Part shown: positions 10,174-18,282 of the stretch, piece by piece
Numbering within the stretch: the first letter of the stretch is position 1
Layout: each line of letters opens with the position of its first letter
Source of the DNA: Chloroflexota bacterium
GTDB lineage: Bacteria; Chloroflexota; Dehalococcoidia; UBA2247; RBG-13-53-26
DNA length: 60,771 nucleotides
NCBI GenBank assembly: GCA_003551705.1
Contig: PUNJ01000116.1
Location: 1-60,771 of the forward strand
Direction of reading: 5' to 3'
Notes under the pieces: model-generated
What the model was told of the DNA's origin: nothing
Seen by the model: the letters and a program-made list of their open reading frames with translations, nothing else
Database searches by the model: none
Made by a program: the position numbers and the translations under genes

Positions 10174-10215
10174 CCCGATAAGACCGGTACGGTCTGGTAC
10201 CCGCATGTTATCGGG
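10174..10215 (-). promoter_or_regulatory. Branched inverted repeat in the prx-acs gap
   Basis: CCCGATAA (10174-10181) pairs with TTATCGGG (10208-10215). The enclosed AGACCG/CGGTCT forms an inner hairpin. In the minus direction it follows the peroxiredoxin stop and ends just before the acs ribosome site. It could terminate or attenuate the upstream transcript or be an operator; there is no U-tract. Confidence 0.45.
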
Positions 10216-10223
10216 AAGTCGTA

Positions 10224-10871
10224 CTAGTCCATTGGAGCCTTGCAGAAGTACCATTCCTTGCATTCGTAACCTTGTTCCAGACGCTCCTCCGCAGCTCGCT
10301 GGGTGGTGGGTGGCGGCATGATCATCATATCTCCCGGCTTCCAGTTGGCCGGTGTGGAAAGGCCAGTCCTGTCCGAGGCCTGCAGGGCCTCGACCAGTCT
10401 AAGTATCTCAGGTACGTTCCTGCCCGTGGACAGCGGATAGTAGATCATGGCCCTCAACACCTGGTCCGGATCTATCACGAAGACGCATCTGACGGTGGCC
10501 GTCCTGCTCTGGTGATCATGGAGCATTCCATAACGGACAGAAACCTTCTTGTTCAAGTCGGCTACTACGGGGAAAGGGATCTTGTGACCCAGTTTCTCCT
10601 CTATATTGCGCACCCATGCGATATGTGAAGTCACGCTGTCAACGCTGAGTCCCAGCAGTTCCACCCCCATCCTTTGCAGTTCATCGCATATTTCTGCAAA
10701 GGCTATGAATTCAGTTGTACATACAGGCGTAAAGTCGCCGGGATGTGAGAACAGCACGAGCCATTTCCCGGCATAGTCCCTGAGCCTTATGGGTCCGTGC
10801 GTAGTTACCGCATCGAACTCGGGTGCAGGCTCTCCCAATCGAGGAAAATTGACTTGTTGCTGATTTTCCAT
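10224..10871 (-). CDS. Peroxiredoxin, Prx6/1-Cys type
   Basis: The 215-residue protein has the peroxidatic motif SHPGDFTPVCTTEF (Cys at about residue 50) and the long C-terminal arm of the Prx6 class. The arm includes PANWKPGDMMIMPPPTT and a late cysteine in GYECKEWYFC, features of archaeal and anaerobe peroxiredoxins. It reduces hydrogen peroxide and organic peroxides in the cytoplasm. The start behind GGGGAGGTAGATT is clear. Rubredoxin is encoded 66 bases upstream on the same strand, and thioredoxin reductase lies nearby, so both could be electron donors. The two extra C-terminal cysteines may serve as resolving residues. Confidence 0.88.
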   Translation of the reverse strand: MENQQQVNFPRLGEPAPEFDAVTTHGPIRLRDYAGKWLVLFSHPGDFTPVCTTEFIAFAEICDELQRMGVELLGLSVDSVTSHIAWVRNIEEKLGHKIPFPVVADLNKKVSVRYGMLHDHQSRTATVRCVFVIDPDQVLRAMIYYPLSTGRNVPEILRLVEALQASDRTGLSTPANWKPGDMMIMPPPTTQRAAEERLEQGYECKEWYFCKAPMD

Positions 10872-10937
10872 AATCTACCTCCCCGTTCTTCTCATCCCTG
10901 GAAGCTTTGCTTGTCGGTCCAGCGAATTGAGAAAGAA

Positions 10938-11102
10938 TCACTGCCCCACTTCGATAAACTCCTCCTTGCCTACGCCACAAAGGGGACAAAGCCAGTCATC
11001 GGGCAAGTCATCGAAGGCGGTGCCGGGCGGTATATCGGCTTCAGGGTCTCCCAGTTCCGGGTCGTAGATGTAGCCACAAACGGTGCATTCATACTTCTTC
11101 AT
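10938..11102 (-). CDS. Rubredoxin
   Basis: A 54-residue frame behind AAGGAGGTATCCATCC begins [19 protein letters not shown] and ends with [13 protein letters not shown]. The two CxxCG knuckles with the Tyr-Ile-Tyr-Asp segment after the first are diagnostic for rubredoxin, a single-iron electron carrier of the cytoplasm. It lies just upstream of the peroxiredoxin gene in the same direction and may supply electrons for peroxide reduction or to the rubrerythrins encoded elsewhere in the window. Confidence 0.93.
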   Translation of the reverse strand: MKKYECTVCGYIYDPELGDPEADIPPGTAFDDLPDDWLCPLCGVGKEEFIEVGQ

Positions 11103-11604
11103 GGATGGATACCTCCTTCACTGATCGCTGAAAAGATGCTTGGTAAAAAACAAATGGGGTTGCAGCGGAATGTGCTTATGGAAATGCCATGGAGACCAGG
11201 CCAGTATGGGTCTGAAGTGGGAATCTTCCTGTAGGGGACCCGGCGCTGGTCCTTCTACTGCTTTCTATCTTGGCCGGCCTGCAAGCCCGCCCTTTCGAGC
11301 CTCGCTGCACATCTTTCCTCCCGTCATCTTCGGCTCTTCGTTGTTGCCCGGTTACACGGGATCAATCCTTCCAGTCATCCTTCATACTGGGGTGCCCGGG
11401 CACGATTACTCTGCTACACTATCTTGCTATAGTATAGCCCAGCCAACGCCTTGGAGCGCTCTGGAGTGATCTTTTCTTGACCTCGTCCCCTGTTTGCCCC
11501 TCAGAAACCAGTCTTGACCACAGAACAAGCCATGTTCAGGTGCTCATGGCCTGTTGTGGACTTCTTGTGCACAAGCTAAGGCGAGGCGAGCAGAATCGTC
11601 TAAG
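11103..11604. other. Intergenic region upstream of rubredoxin
   Basis: About 500 bases without a defensible gene. It holds the rubredoxin leader with its strong ribosome site and an imperfect inverted repeat around 11517-11560 (CCACA...AGCCAT against ATGGCC...TGTGG) that could end the CBS-protein transcript. The remaining frames are low-complexity, proline/serine-rich artefacts. Confidence 0.35.
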
Positions 11605-12252
11605 CTAGCGTGCCTTATAGTCACGGACCTCGGCTGAGTAACCCATCTCCTGCAGCGCGGCGAAAAGACCACCGGTATCTTCCGTGTCCAAATGAAATAC
11701 CAGGTCCTTCTCGCTGTGTGGCGGTTCCAGGGTGCAGATGGCCTTGACCTTCAAGCCTTGCTTCTCCAGATACTCCGTTACTTTGTGCAGGCCATTGGTG
11801 TTTCCTGCGCCATGAACGATTACCCGGCACCCGGTGAACCCAATTCCCATAAGGGGATTTAGTACTTTGTAGAAAAAGTCATTGGTGGTGACAATCCCAA
11901 TGACGTGCCCGCCTTCCACCACCGGCAGAGACCCGACCCTGTTGGACTGTGCGGTAGCAATTGCAGTCTCTATGGTAGCATCCGGATCAATGGTAATAAC
12001 ATCCTTCTTCATGATCTCTTTAAGGGTTATCTTGCCCAAAAGATGGCTAAGCTCCCAGCGAGTCAGAGAAGTAGCCTGCGAAGGTGCAGCCCTTTCAAGA
12101 ATATCCTTGGTCACTATGCCGACCAACTTGCCCCGATCGACTACGGGAATCCGTTCAATCTTATGGAACTCCATCATCTTGCCGGCTTCCACCATCAAGG
12201 TGTCCTTGGCTGCGGTAATCACATTGCTGGTCATGATGTCACGCACAAGCAT
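11605..12252 (-). CDS. CBS-domain pair protein with a C-terminal ACT-like extension
   Basis: Two CBS motifs occupy residues 1-125 (MLVRDIMTSNVITA... and LKEIMKKDVITIDPDATI...). Each ends in a VGIVTxxD-type signature (KLVGIVTKDI and HVIGIVTTND). The remaining about 80 residues (GCRVIVHGAGNTNGL...) look like an ACT-type ligand fold. Such proteins sense adenosyl compounds or other small molecules and usually regulate a partner, none of which is obvious here. The start is set by AAGGAGGAAGAAAT. It stands alone, followed after about 220 bases by the trxB unit on the same strand. Confidence 0.8.
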   Translation of the reverse strand: MLVRDIMTSNVITAAKDTLMVEAGKMMEFHKIERIPVVDRGKLVGIVTKDILERAAPSQATSLTRWELSHLLGKITLKEIMKKDVITIDPDATIETAIATAQSNRVGSLPVVEGGHVIGIVTTNDFFYKVLNPLMGIGFTGCRVIVHGAGNTNGLHKVTEYLEKQGLKVKAICTLEPPHSEKDLVFHLDTEDTGGLFAALQEMGYSAEVRDYKAR

Positions 12253-12475
12253 ATTTCTTCCTCCTTGCTTAAGTATCTGCTCGCCCGCCTGGCGCCTACT
12301 ACTACACGGTCCCGCAGAGTCTGTATCCCGTTCTGTCCTGCCTGGGCCTGGTTTCAGCCCTCTTGCTTTCCTTGTATGCTCATCGAGCTATCCATATCAC
12401 CGATTACGAAACCCGGGCTTACGGAATACTTTATAGCATAACACATCCAACCGCACGGTACTGTTCATATACGAC

Positions 12476-13408
12476 TCATCTTAAGGCGCCGGCCAAGAGT
12501 TCAGTTCTCAGCAGATACATATGAGCTTGAAGGCTAGCCTTGGCCCCTTCACCAGTTGCCACTACAATCTGCTTATGTGGTACATTAGTAACGTCGCCTG
12601 CAGCGAAGAGCCCCGGCATATTGGTTTCACAATACCCGTTGACCAGTATTTCGCCTGCATCGTTCATGTGCACAAGGCCGCGCACTATCTCGGAATTTGG
12701 TATCAGGCCGATTTCCACAAAGATGCCGGCAACCTCGAGACCCACGTCTTCACCGGTAACGAGGTCCCTCATGGTTATTCCCGTCACTCGATCGAAACCC
12801 TTAATGGCCCGGATTTCATGTCCCAGAAGCATGGTTATCTTTGAGTGCCTTTTCACACTATCTACCAGCATTTCGTCTGCCACCAATGGATCTCGTGCCA
12901 CCAGGATAACGTGCTCCGCAAAACTGGCCACATCACGAGCAGCTTCCAAAGCCGAGTTCCCACTTCCGGCTACAGCCACTACCTCTCCAGCGAATACAGG
13001 TCCGTCGCAAACCGCGCAGTAACTCACCCCCCTTCCCTGTAACCTGGCCTCACCGGGCAATTCCAATTGTCGTGGTCGCTTACCGGTAGCCAAAATGACG
13101 GCTCTCCCCTGGTAGGACTCGCCAGACTCGGTCCGGACTTCGAAACCGTTGTCAAGCTGGCCTACGAAAACAGCCTTCTCACCGATCCTCATGTCGATGG
13201 GAAACTGGGCTATATGCTCTTCGAACCTTCGCATTAGGTCAGGACCCTCTATGAATGTGAAGCCCATGTAGTTCTCCACGCTCAGTGTCCAGAGTACCTG
13301 CCCACCCAAGTCCTGGCTTATGAGGAGAATATTCAGCTTCTTCCTGGCGGAGTAGACAGCGGCCGTCATGCCTGCCGGGCCACCGCCAAGGATAATCAGG
13401 TCATGCAT
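12476..13408 (-). CDS. trxB: Thioredoxin reductase
   Basis: The 310-residue flavoprotein has the FAD motif GGGPAGMTAAVYSARK at the N-terminus, the redox-active CAVC at about residues 133-136, the NADPH motif GSGNSALEAARDVA, and a C-terminal GLFAAGDVTNVPHKQ FAD segment. It transfers electrons from NAD(P)H to thioredoxin or a glutaredoxin-like protein in the cytoplasm. The glutaredoxin-like gene lies 22 bases upstream, so they are probably one operon. Through that partner it may also serve the selenoprotein MsrA or the peroxiredoxin; this link is inference. Confidence 0.92.
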   Translation of the reverse strand: MHDLIILGGGPAGMTAAVYSARKKLNILLISQDLGGQVLWTLSVENYMGFTFIEGPDLMRRFEEHIAQFPIDMRIGEKAVFVGQLDNGFEVRTESGESYQGRAVILATGKRPRQLELPGEARLQGRGVSYCAVCDGPVFAGEVVAVAGSGNSALEAARDVASFAEHVILVARDPLVADEMLVDSVKRHSKITMLLGHEIRAIKGFDRVTGITMRDLVTGEDVGLEVAGIFVEIGLIPNSEIVRGLVHMNDAGEILVNGYCETNMPGLFAAGDVTNVPHKQIVVATGEGAKASLQAHMYLLRTELLAGALR

Positions 13409-13430
13409 GCTGAATCACCCTTTCGGTCCA

Positions 13431-13667
13431 TTACAGGCCGAGCATCTCCTTGATCTTGGTCTTGTTGAAACCCACGATGATTTCTCCATTGATGGCAATC
13501 ACCGGTACTCCCATCTGTCCTGACTTCTTGATCATTTCCTCCCGTGCAGTCGCGTCAGCCGCCACATCTACCTCAGTGTAATTGACTTTGTGCGCCGCCA
13601 GGTAGTCCTTGGCCATCTTGCAGTAAGGACAGGTCGGGGTTGAGTAGATTTTGATTTCCTTGTCCAT
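13431..13667 (-). CDS. Glutaredoxin-like protein (NrdH/Uxx-type)
   Basis: The 78-residue protein starts at the ATG at 13667 behind AAGGGAG. It begins MDKEIKIYSTPTCPYCKMAKDYL, with the dithiol CPYC centre, the VPVIAI cis-proline loop and a terminal GFNKTKIKEML helix, matching small glutaredoxin-family proteins. It immediately precedes trxB, so it is likely reduced by that flavoprotein rather than by glutathione, as known for NrdH-like redoxins. Its own targets are not evident. Confidence 0.88.
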   Translation of the reverse strand: MDKEIKIYSTPTCPYCKMAKDYLAAHKVNYTEVDVAADATAREEMIKKSGQMGVPVIAINGEIIVGFNKTKIKEMLGL

Positions 13668-13871
13668 TTGACTCCCTTCACCTGACCGCAATTGGTGTGA
13701 ACAATGTCCTTATTTCCTGAACAGGTCTGCAAGACCCCGTCCACTATATGCGTCAGGACAGGCAAACCTGGGTTCCTGTCGGAGACCAAGGTCATGCTTT
13801 ATGAGACGTGGAAGAAGTATTCGCTCTGCGGGGCAGATTCCCGGTCATCCTATGGGCGTACTGGCACACCG

Positions 13872-14315
13872 TTACTTGGCCTCGATCTGAATTTTCTGCG
13901 GCTTCGCTTCCGGAGCCTTGGGGGCCGTGATTTCGAGAATGCCATTTTCGTATTTGGCCTGGACATTCTTGGCGTCCACCGTTGAGGGTATGGAGATTGT
14001 TCTGTGGAAAGTACCATAAGACCTCTCTGCCAGGTAGTAGTTCTCTTCCTTGGTCTCCTTCTCGAGCCGTCGCTCACCCCTTATCACCAAGGCTCCTGCT
14101 ACAAAAGTAATTTCGATATCCTCTTTCTTCATACCTGGTAGCTCAGCCCGGATAAGGAAATGGTCGTCCTTCTCTATCATTTCGAGCGGGGGCAGCCAAG
14201 CACCTTCTTCGAAACCCCTTCTTAAGCGACGAGGCAGCCGCTCAAACATCTCCTCCATGTCTCGCTCCAGTTCCCTGAAGGGTGAGAGCCAGGGTCTCCA
14301 TCTTTGCATTGCCAT
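13872..14315 (-). CDS. Small heat-shock protein (Hsp20/alpha-crystallin)
   Basis: The 147-residue protein has an arginine-rich N-terminal arm (residues 1-40) and an alpha-crystallin domain with the ELPGMKKEDIEI, VIRGER and NGILEITAPK segments. It is a cytoplasmic holdase that oligomerises and binds unfolding proteins. The ATG follows GAAAGGAGACACACA. A second, longer Hsp20 gene occurs beside lon at 27273. Here it sits between the redox genes and a DJ-1/PfpI gene. Confidence 0.9.
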   Translation of the reverse strand: MAMQRWRPWLSPFRELERDMEEMFERLPRRLRRGFEEGAWLPPLEMIEKDDHFLIRAELPGMKKEDIEITFVAGALVIRGERRLEKETKEENYYLAERSYGTFHRTISIPSTVDAKNVQAKYENGILEITAPKAPEAKPQKIQIEAK

Positions 14316-14374
14316 TGTGTGTCTCCTTTCTATTTCAATACTTGCCAGAGTGTTCTGCCCTGAAACTCAGCCGC

Positions 14375-14923
14375 TTAGTCTAACCAGGTCCGCAGGCCAT
14401 CTTCCGTCTTCAAAGCCAGAATGATGGCCCTGTTGAAACGAGGAAGATCAGAGCACTTCCGGGACGTTATGAGATTGTCATCTTGCACTACCGGCTCGTC
14501 CACCCAGTCCGCACCGGCATTACGCAAATCTACTGCGAGTGAGGGCCACGAAGTCACTTTGCGCCCCTTAATCATCCCTGCAGAAATGAGAAGTTGGGGG
14601 CCGTGACAGATGGCAGCAATGACCTTTCCCATTCCGTAGGCAATTTTTACAAGGTCAATCATGGTTGGATACATTCTCATATTGTCCGGGGCATAACCGC
14701 CGGGTATTATTACGGCGTCGAAATCGGCTGGACAAATCTGGTCAGCCGTTGCATCCACCCTTACCGTAACCTTGCCCCTCCTTCCATTGTAGGTCTCCCG
14801 CGAACCACTACCGACAACGATTACCCGGGCACCGACCTCTCTCAGTGCTCGAGACGATTCCATGAATTCGAAGTCCTCGAAGTCCTCTTCTGCCAGTATG
14901 GCAATTCGCTTACCATCAAGCAC
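14375..14923 (-). CDS. DJ-1/PfpI family protein
   Basis: At 182 residues it has the standard PfpI layout: KRIAILAEEDFEDFEF at the N-terminus, the FDAVIIPGGYAPDNM loop, and the nucleophile elbow AAICHGPQLLISAG with Cys at about residue 110. Members act as glyoxalases, deglycases or intracellular peptidases. The exact activity cannot be read from sequence. A close paralogue lies at 20251, with the same EEDFED start and CHGPQLLISAG elbow. A shared 17-base upstream motif is described separately. Confidence 0.88.
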   Translation of the reverse strand: MLDGKRIAILAEEDFEDFEFMESSRALREVGARVIVVGSGSRETYNGRRGKVTVRVDATADQICPADFDAVIIPGGYAPDNMRMYPTMIDLVKIAYGMGKVIAAICHGPQLLISAGMIKGRKVTSWPSLAVDLRNAGADWVDEPVVQDDNLITSRKCSDLPRFNRAIILALKTEDGLRTWLD

Positions 14924-14999
14924 GGTTTACCTTCCAAACAGGGTCGGAACAGAGGGCAGGCGAAATTCGAGTAACCCATAGTAAGGGATCCCGCCAATG

Positions 15000-15015
15000 T
15001 CCGGCCAAAGCCGGA
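15000..15015 (+). repeat. Small perfect hairpin TCCGGC-CAAA-GCCGGA
   Basis: A six-pair GC stem with a four-base loop in the gap between the site-2 protease and the PfpI gene. It may end the protease transcript, but there is no U-run. Confidence 0.3.
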
Positions 15016-15097
15016 GGTCAAGAGGTCAACAACTACCCGACCACGACCTGCCTATCCCAAGACCCATTGCCTATGGTTATCCATGATACGGGGAGCC

Positions 15098-15114
15098 CGA
15101 TGAAGAAGTCATAA
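15098..15114 (-). promoter_or_regulatory. Shared 17-base upstream motif, copy 1
   Basis: The motif CGATGAAGAAGTCATAA (minus strand TTATGACTTCTTCATCG) recurs exactly at 23870-23886. In the minus direction a TATCAT box follows 18 bases after ATGACT, so it could be the -35 part of a promoter for the PfpI gene. Confidence 0.35.
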
Positions 15115-15155
15115 AATGGAAGCCCAAAAAGTTTCGGACTTATAACATCCAGGTT

Positions 15156-16283
15156 TTACTTTTCCAACTCTTTCCTGGTGTTTATGAAAGAAAGGAGATT
15201 GTCCCGGGATACCATCCCAATTATCTCGCCCTTATCTACAACCGGCAACTGGTTTATGTCTTCACTGGTCATAACATCCATAACATTTGAAAGGTCTTCA
15301 GATGGTTTCACGGACCTTAACTGGTCAAGCGGGGTCATGGCGTCCCGTGCCGTCCTGTTGGGCCACTCATCACGCGGCACCTCTTTGACATTATGCATGG
15401 TCACCAGCCCCAGCACCCGGCTATCGTCAACCACGGGGAAACACCGCCGTCCCGTACGAAGAATGAAGTCCTCCACCACTTGAGAGACAGTCAAGCGAGG
15501 AGAGATGGCCAGGCATTCCTTTGTCATGATCTCATCGGCACTATGCCCCTGAAGCGTTTCCCGCAAGGCTAACTGCCGGTAGCTGGCTGAGGCGGCGTTC
15601 TCCAAGAACCAGCCAATGAAGGCTATCCACAAACCTTGAAACCAGAAACCTCCGAAGATCAGAAAGACCCCTCCGAAAATGAAGGCAAAACCGATTCCCC
15701 TGCCGATTGCAGAAGCTATGCGTGTTGACTTTCGCAAGTCCCGGCTTCGCCACCAGAGCAGGGAGCGCAACACTCTGCCCCCGTCCAAGGGGAATCCCGG
15801 GATCAGGTTGAAACCAGCCAGAATGACATTAATCCAGCCCAGCCAGAAGGCCAGAGCTGCCACAGGCTCGATGTCGACGACGTAGACGGTAACATACCAT
15901 ATCACTAGAAATCCCAGACCCAATATGAGACTTGTCAAGGGCCCGGCGATGGACATGCGCAGTTCAATTTCCGGCCGTTTGGGCTCTGAAGTCATCTGGG
16001 AAACCCCGCCAAAGAGGAAAAGGGTTATGGCGTCTATTGGGATGTTGTTCCGCTTGGCCACGACGCTATGCGCCAGTTCATGGGCCAGCACCGACAGGAA
16101 GAACAGCAGGCTGGTCGCAACTCCAACTAACACATGCCCGCCAACCGCCCAGTCCGGGTAGACGGTGGGGAAATAGATTGCGGCCAAGGCCCAGGTGATC
16201 ACCACAAATATGATGAACCATGACCAGTGCAACTTCACCTGTATACCGAAGTATCTACCAATAGGTATTCCTCCCGAAATCAT
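15156..16283 (-). CDS. Site-2 protease (M50) with C-terminal CBS domain pair
   Basis: The 375-residue integral membrane protein has four to six hydrophobic segments in residues 1-230. The zinc motif HELAH (VLAHELAHSVVAKR, about residues 65-70) and NLIPGFPLDGGRVLRS supply the second metal ligand. Two CBS domains follow (ADEIMTKECLAISP... and ARDAMTPLDQL... ending LPVVDKGEIIGMVSRD). This SpoIVFB-like/CBS architecture cleaves membrane-embedded regulators, and the CBS pair probably senses adenine nucleotides. The start behind GGAGGGGATGG is clear. No obvious substrate, such as an anti-sigma factor, is encoded beside it. Confidence 0.9.
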   Translation of the reverse strand: MISGGIPIGRYFGIQVKLHWSWFIIFVVITWALAAIYFPTVYPDWAVGGHVLVGVATSLLFFLSVLAHELAHSVVAKRNNIPIDAITLFLFGGVSQMTSEPKRPEIELRMSIAGPLTSLILGLGFLVIWYVTVYVVDIEPVAALAFWLGWINVILAGFNLIPGFPLDGGRVLRSLLWWRSRDLRKSTRIASAIGRGIGFAFIFGGVFLIFGGFWFQGLWIAFIGWFLENAASASYRQLALRETLQGHSADEIMTKECLAISPRLTVSQVVEDFILRTGRRCFPVVDDSRVLGLVTMHNVKEVPRDEWPNRTARDAMTPLDQLRSVKPSEDLSNVMDVMTSEDINQLPVVDKGEIIGMVSRDNLLSFINTRKELEK

Positions 16284-16354
16284 CCATCCCCTCCTTTTCT
16301 ACGCGGTCTCTTTCAACGTACTGAACGAACCCCCGATTGAGCGAGGACCCGGGA

Positions 16355-17224
16355 TCATCTTCTGTTGCGCCTCTTCCATTCAACTGGGTCGTCCCAGTCT
16401 TCGGCCTTCCATGGAACTCCTTCCGGCGTCACCATGGGCAGAACATACTTCATAAATTCGAGACGTTCACCATCTGTGAAAGGACGGTGATTTTGGGCCA
16501 CGTGCAGGTTCTTCTTCAATTGGTCCAAACTTTCCATTCCAACTATTATTGTTGCAACGGGCAATCCGAAAGCATACCTGAGCGCTTGTTCGTAGACATG
16601 TGCCAGCTTACCCAGGCCCAGCACCTTCATTCCCACAACAGCCGTCCCCTGAGCCTGTGCAACGGGCAAGAACTCCTCCACGAAGCTGAGTATGAAGTGG
16701 TCAAGCACGGAAGTGGCACAGAGCACGCTATCAAAGGGAAATCGGGACAGTGCTTCTATCTGTACCTGCGGATCGCTGTGTCCGCTTATGCTTATGTAGC
16801 GGACCAGCCCCTGATCTCTGGCCTCAACTGCTGCCTCAAGAGCTCCTCCCGGCGCGGTAATTCTCTCCAGTTCCTCAAGGGAGTGCACATGATGCATCCT
16901 CCACTCATCTACGTAGTCCGTCCTGAGCCTGCTCAAGCTTTCCTCCAGTTGCTGCCTGGCTTCATTCTTCTCCCTGGACCAGGCTTTGGTGGCGATCCAC
17001 ATTTCCCTGCGTCGTTCGGTTGCAACCTTGCCCAGCCGGCGCTCGGACTGGCCTTCGGAATAGACCCAGGCTGTATCGAAGTATCGAACACCGTTGTCAA
17101 GGGCATAATTGATCATGGCCAAAGCCGCTGCTTCAGTACAACCATGCCTATCAGTTATCATCTGTGCGCCAAAACCGAGTAATGGCACCTTCTTTCCGGT
17201 CCTGCCAAAAGGTCTCTCTTCCAT
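16355..17224 (-). CDS. Aldo/keto reductase family protein
   Basis: The 289-residue sequence begins with KVPLLGFGAQMITDR. It has the catalytic aspartate and tyrosine in FDTAWVYSEGQSERRLG and the lysine in EMWIATKAWS, followed by TDYVDEWRMHHVHSLEE. These define an NAD(P)H-dependent aldo/keto reductase barrel of the bacterial oxidoreductase subgroup. It starts at an ATG behind GGAGGTGACCCTGGT, seven bases after the radical-SAM gene stop, so it is co-transcribed with it. There is no C-terminal ferredoxin domain. The substrate is unknown. Confidence 0.88.
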   Translation of the reverse strand: MEERPFGRTGKKVPLLGFGAQMITDRHGCTEAAALAMINYALDNGVRYFDTAWVYSEGQSERRLGKVATERRREMWIATKAWSREKNEARQQLEESLSRLRTDYVDEWRMHHVHSLEELERITAPGGALEAAVEARDQGLVRYISISGHSDPQVQIEALSRFPFDSVLCATSVLDHFILSFVEEFLPVAQAQGTAVVGMKVLGLGKLAHVYEQALRYAFGLPVATIIVGMESLDQLKKNLHVAQNHRPFTDGERLEFMKYVLPMVTPEGVPWKAEDWDDPVEWKRRNRR

Positions 17225-17231
17225 ACCAGGG

Positions 17232-18272
17232 TCACCTCCGATCAGCGGCCCCGGTCAATGCTATCTCCACCCCGTCCACTCTCGACCCGCAGTGATAGCA
17301 CTGGCCGTTCACAGTACGGTTGGTCGCCAGCGTATTCCCGGTCCGGGTCATAAGGACTTGCCCGCAGTAGTGGCACCTGGTGATCTGTCCTTCCGGTTCG
17401 GGCAGGTTTCCTGTGTACACATACCGCAACCCCGCCTCGAATCCGATTTCTCGTGCTCTGTAGAGGACTTCAGGCGGTGTTGGCGGCAGATGGTCAAGGT
17501 CATATGCGGGAAAAAACCGGCTCACGTGCCAGGGCGTTGCCGGGCCTAGTTCCTGCTGGATAAAACCGGCGGTCTGCCTGAGATTGTCTTCGCTGTCGTT
17601 CAAACTTGGTATGACAAGAGTGGTTACCTCAACCCATATCCCCAGTTCCTTCATGAGCTTGAGAGTGTCCAACACAGGCTGCAGCTTGGCTGAGGCCCAT
17701 TTGCGATAGAACCCGTCGTCCATGGATTTCAGGTCTACATTCGCCGCATCCAGCCATGGTTGAGCCGTCCGGAGAGCCTGGGAAGTCATGTAACCGTTGG
17801 TCACGAATACATTCCTCAGTCCGGCTTTTCGGGCCAGTAGGGCGGTATCATGGGCATACTCAAAGAAGATTGTGGGTTCAGTGTACGTATAAGCTACACT
17901 GTGACAACCCGACCGTTCAGCCATCGAAACGATCTCGTTTGGCGGCAGGTCTCTGCCCCAAAAAGAAGCCCCCTGGCGCAATGCCTGGGATATGTCCCAG
18001 TTCTGGCAGAACCGGCAATGGAAATTGCATCCAAGTGTGGCAATCGAATAACTCAAGCTTCCCGGGAAGAAATGGTATAGTGGTTTCTTCTCGATGGGAT
18101 CGGCCCCATGGGAGCTTGCCCTGCCATAAGCTTCCGTATACAGGATTCCCTTCTGGTTGAGCCTGACCCTGCAAAAGCCCCTCCGGCCTTCCTCTATGCG
18201 GCAGCCATGTGAACACAGCTCGCAGCCGAGTCGAGTTTCATCGATCTTCTTGTACAGCATGGCCTCTTTCAT
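17232..18272 (-). CDS. amrS: AmmeMemoRadiSam system radical SAM enzyme
   Basis: The 346-residue enzyme has CELCSHGCRIEEGRRGFCRVR at the N-terminus and the radical-SAM cluster loop CNFHCRFCQNWDIS at about residues 81-88. The VAYTYTEPTIFFEYAHD segment is diagnostic for the AmmeMemoRadiSam family. A C-terminal CHYCG...CYHCG zinc-ribbon-like pair is also present. In this conserved three-part system it partners AMMECR1 and Memo proteins, but neither is encoded in the window. The function is unsettled in the literature I know. It is followed closely by an aldo/keto reductase gene and preceded 10 bases upstream by the MBL-rhodanese gene, suggesting one transcription unit. Confidence 0.88.
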   Translation of the reverse strand: MKEAMLYKKIDETRLGCELCSHGCRIEEGRRGFCRVRLNQKGILYTEAYGRASSHGADPIEKKPLYHFFPGSLSYSIATLGCNFHCRFCQNWDISQALRQGASFWGRDLPPNEIVSMAERSGCHSVAYTYTEPTIFFEYAHDTALLARKAGLRNVFVTNGYMTSQALRTAQPWLDAANVDLKSMDDGFYRKWASAKLQPVLDTLKLMKELGIWVEVTTLVIPSLNDSEDNLRQTAGFIQQELGPATPWHVSRFFPAYDLDHLPPTPPEVLYRAREIGFEAGLRYVYTGNLPEPEGQITRCHYCGQVLMTRTGNTLATNRTVNGQCYHCGSRVDGVEIALTGAADRR

Positions 18273-18282
18273 AAGGTTGTTC

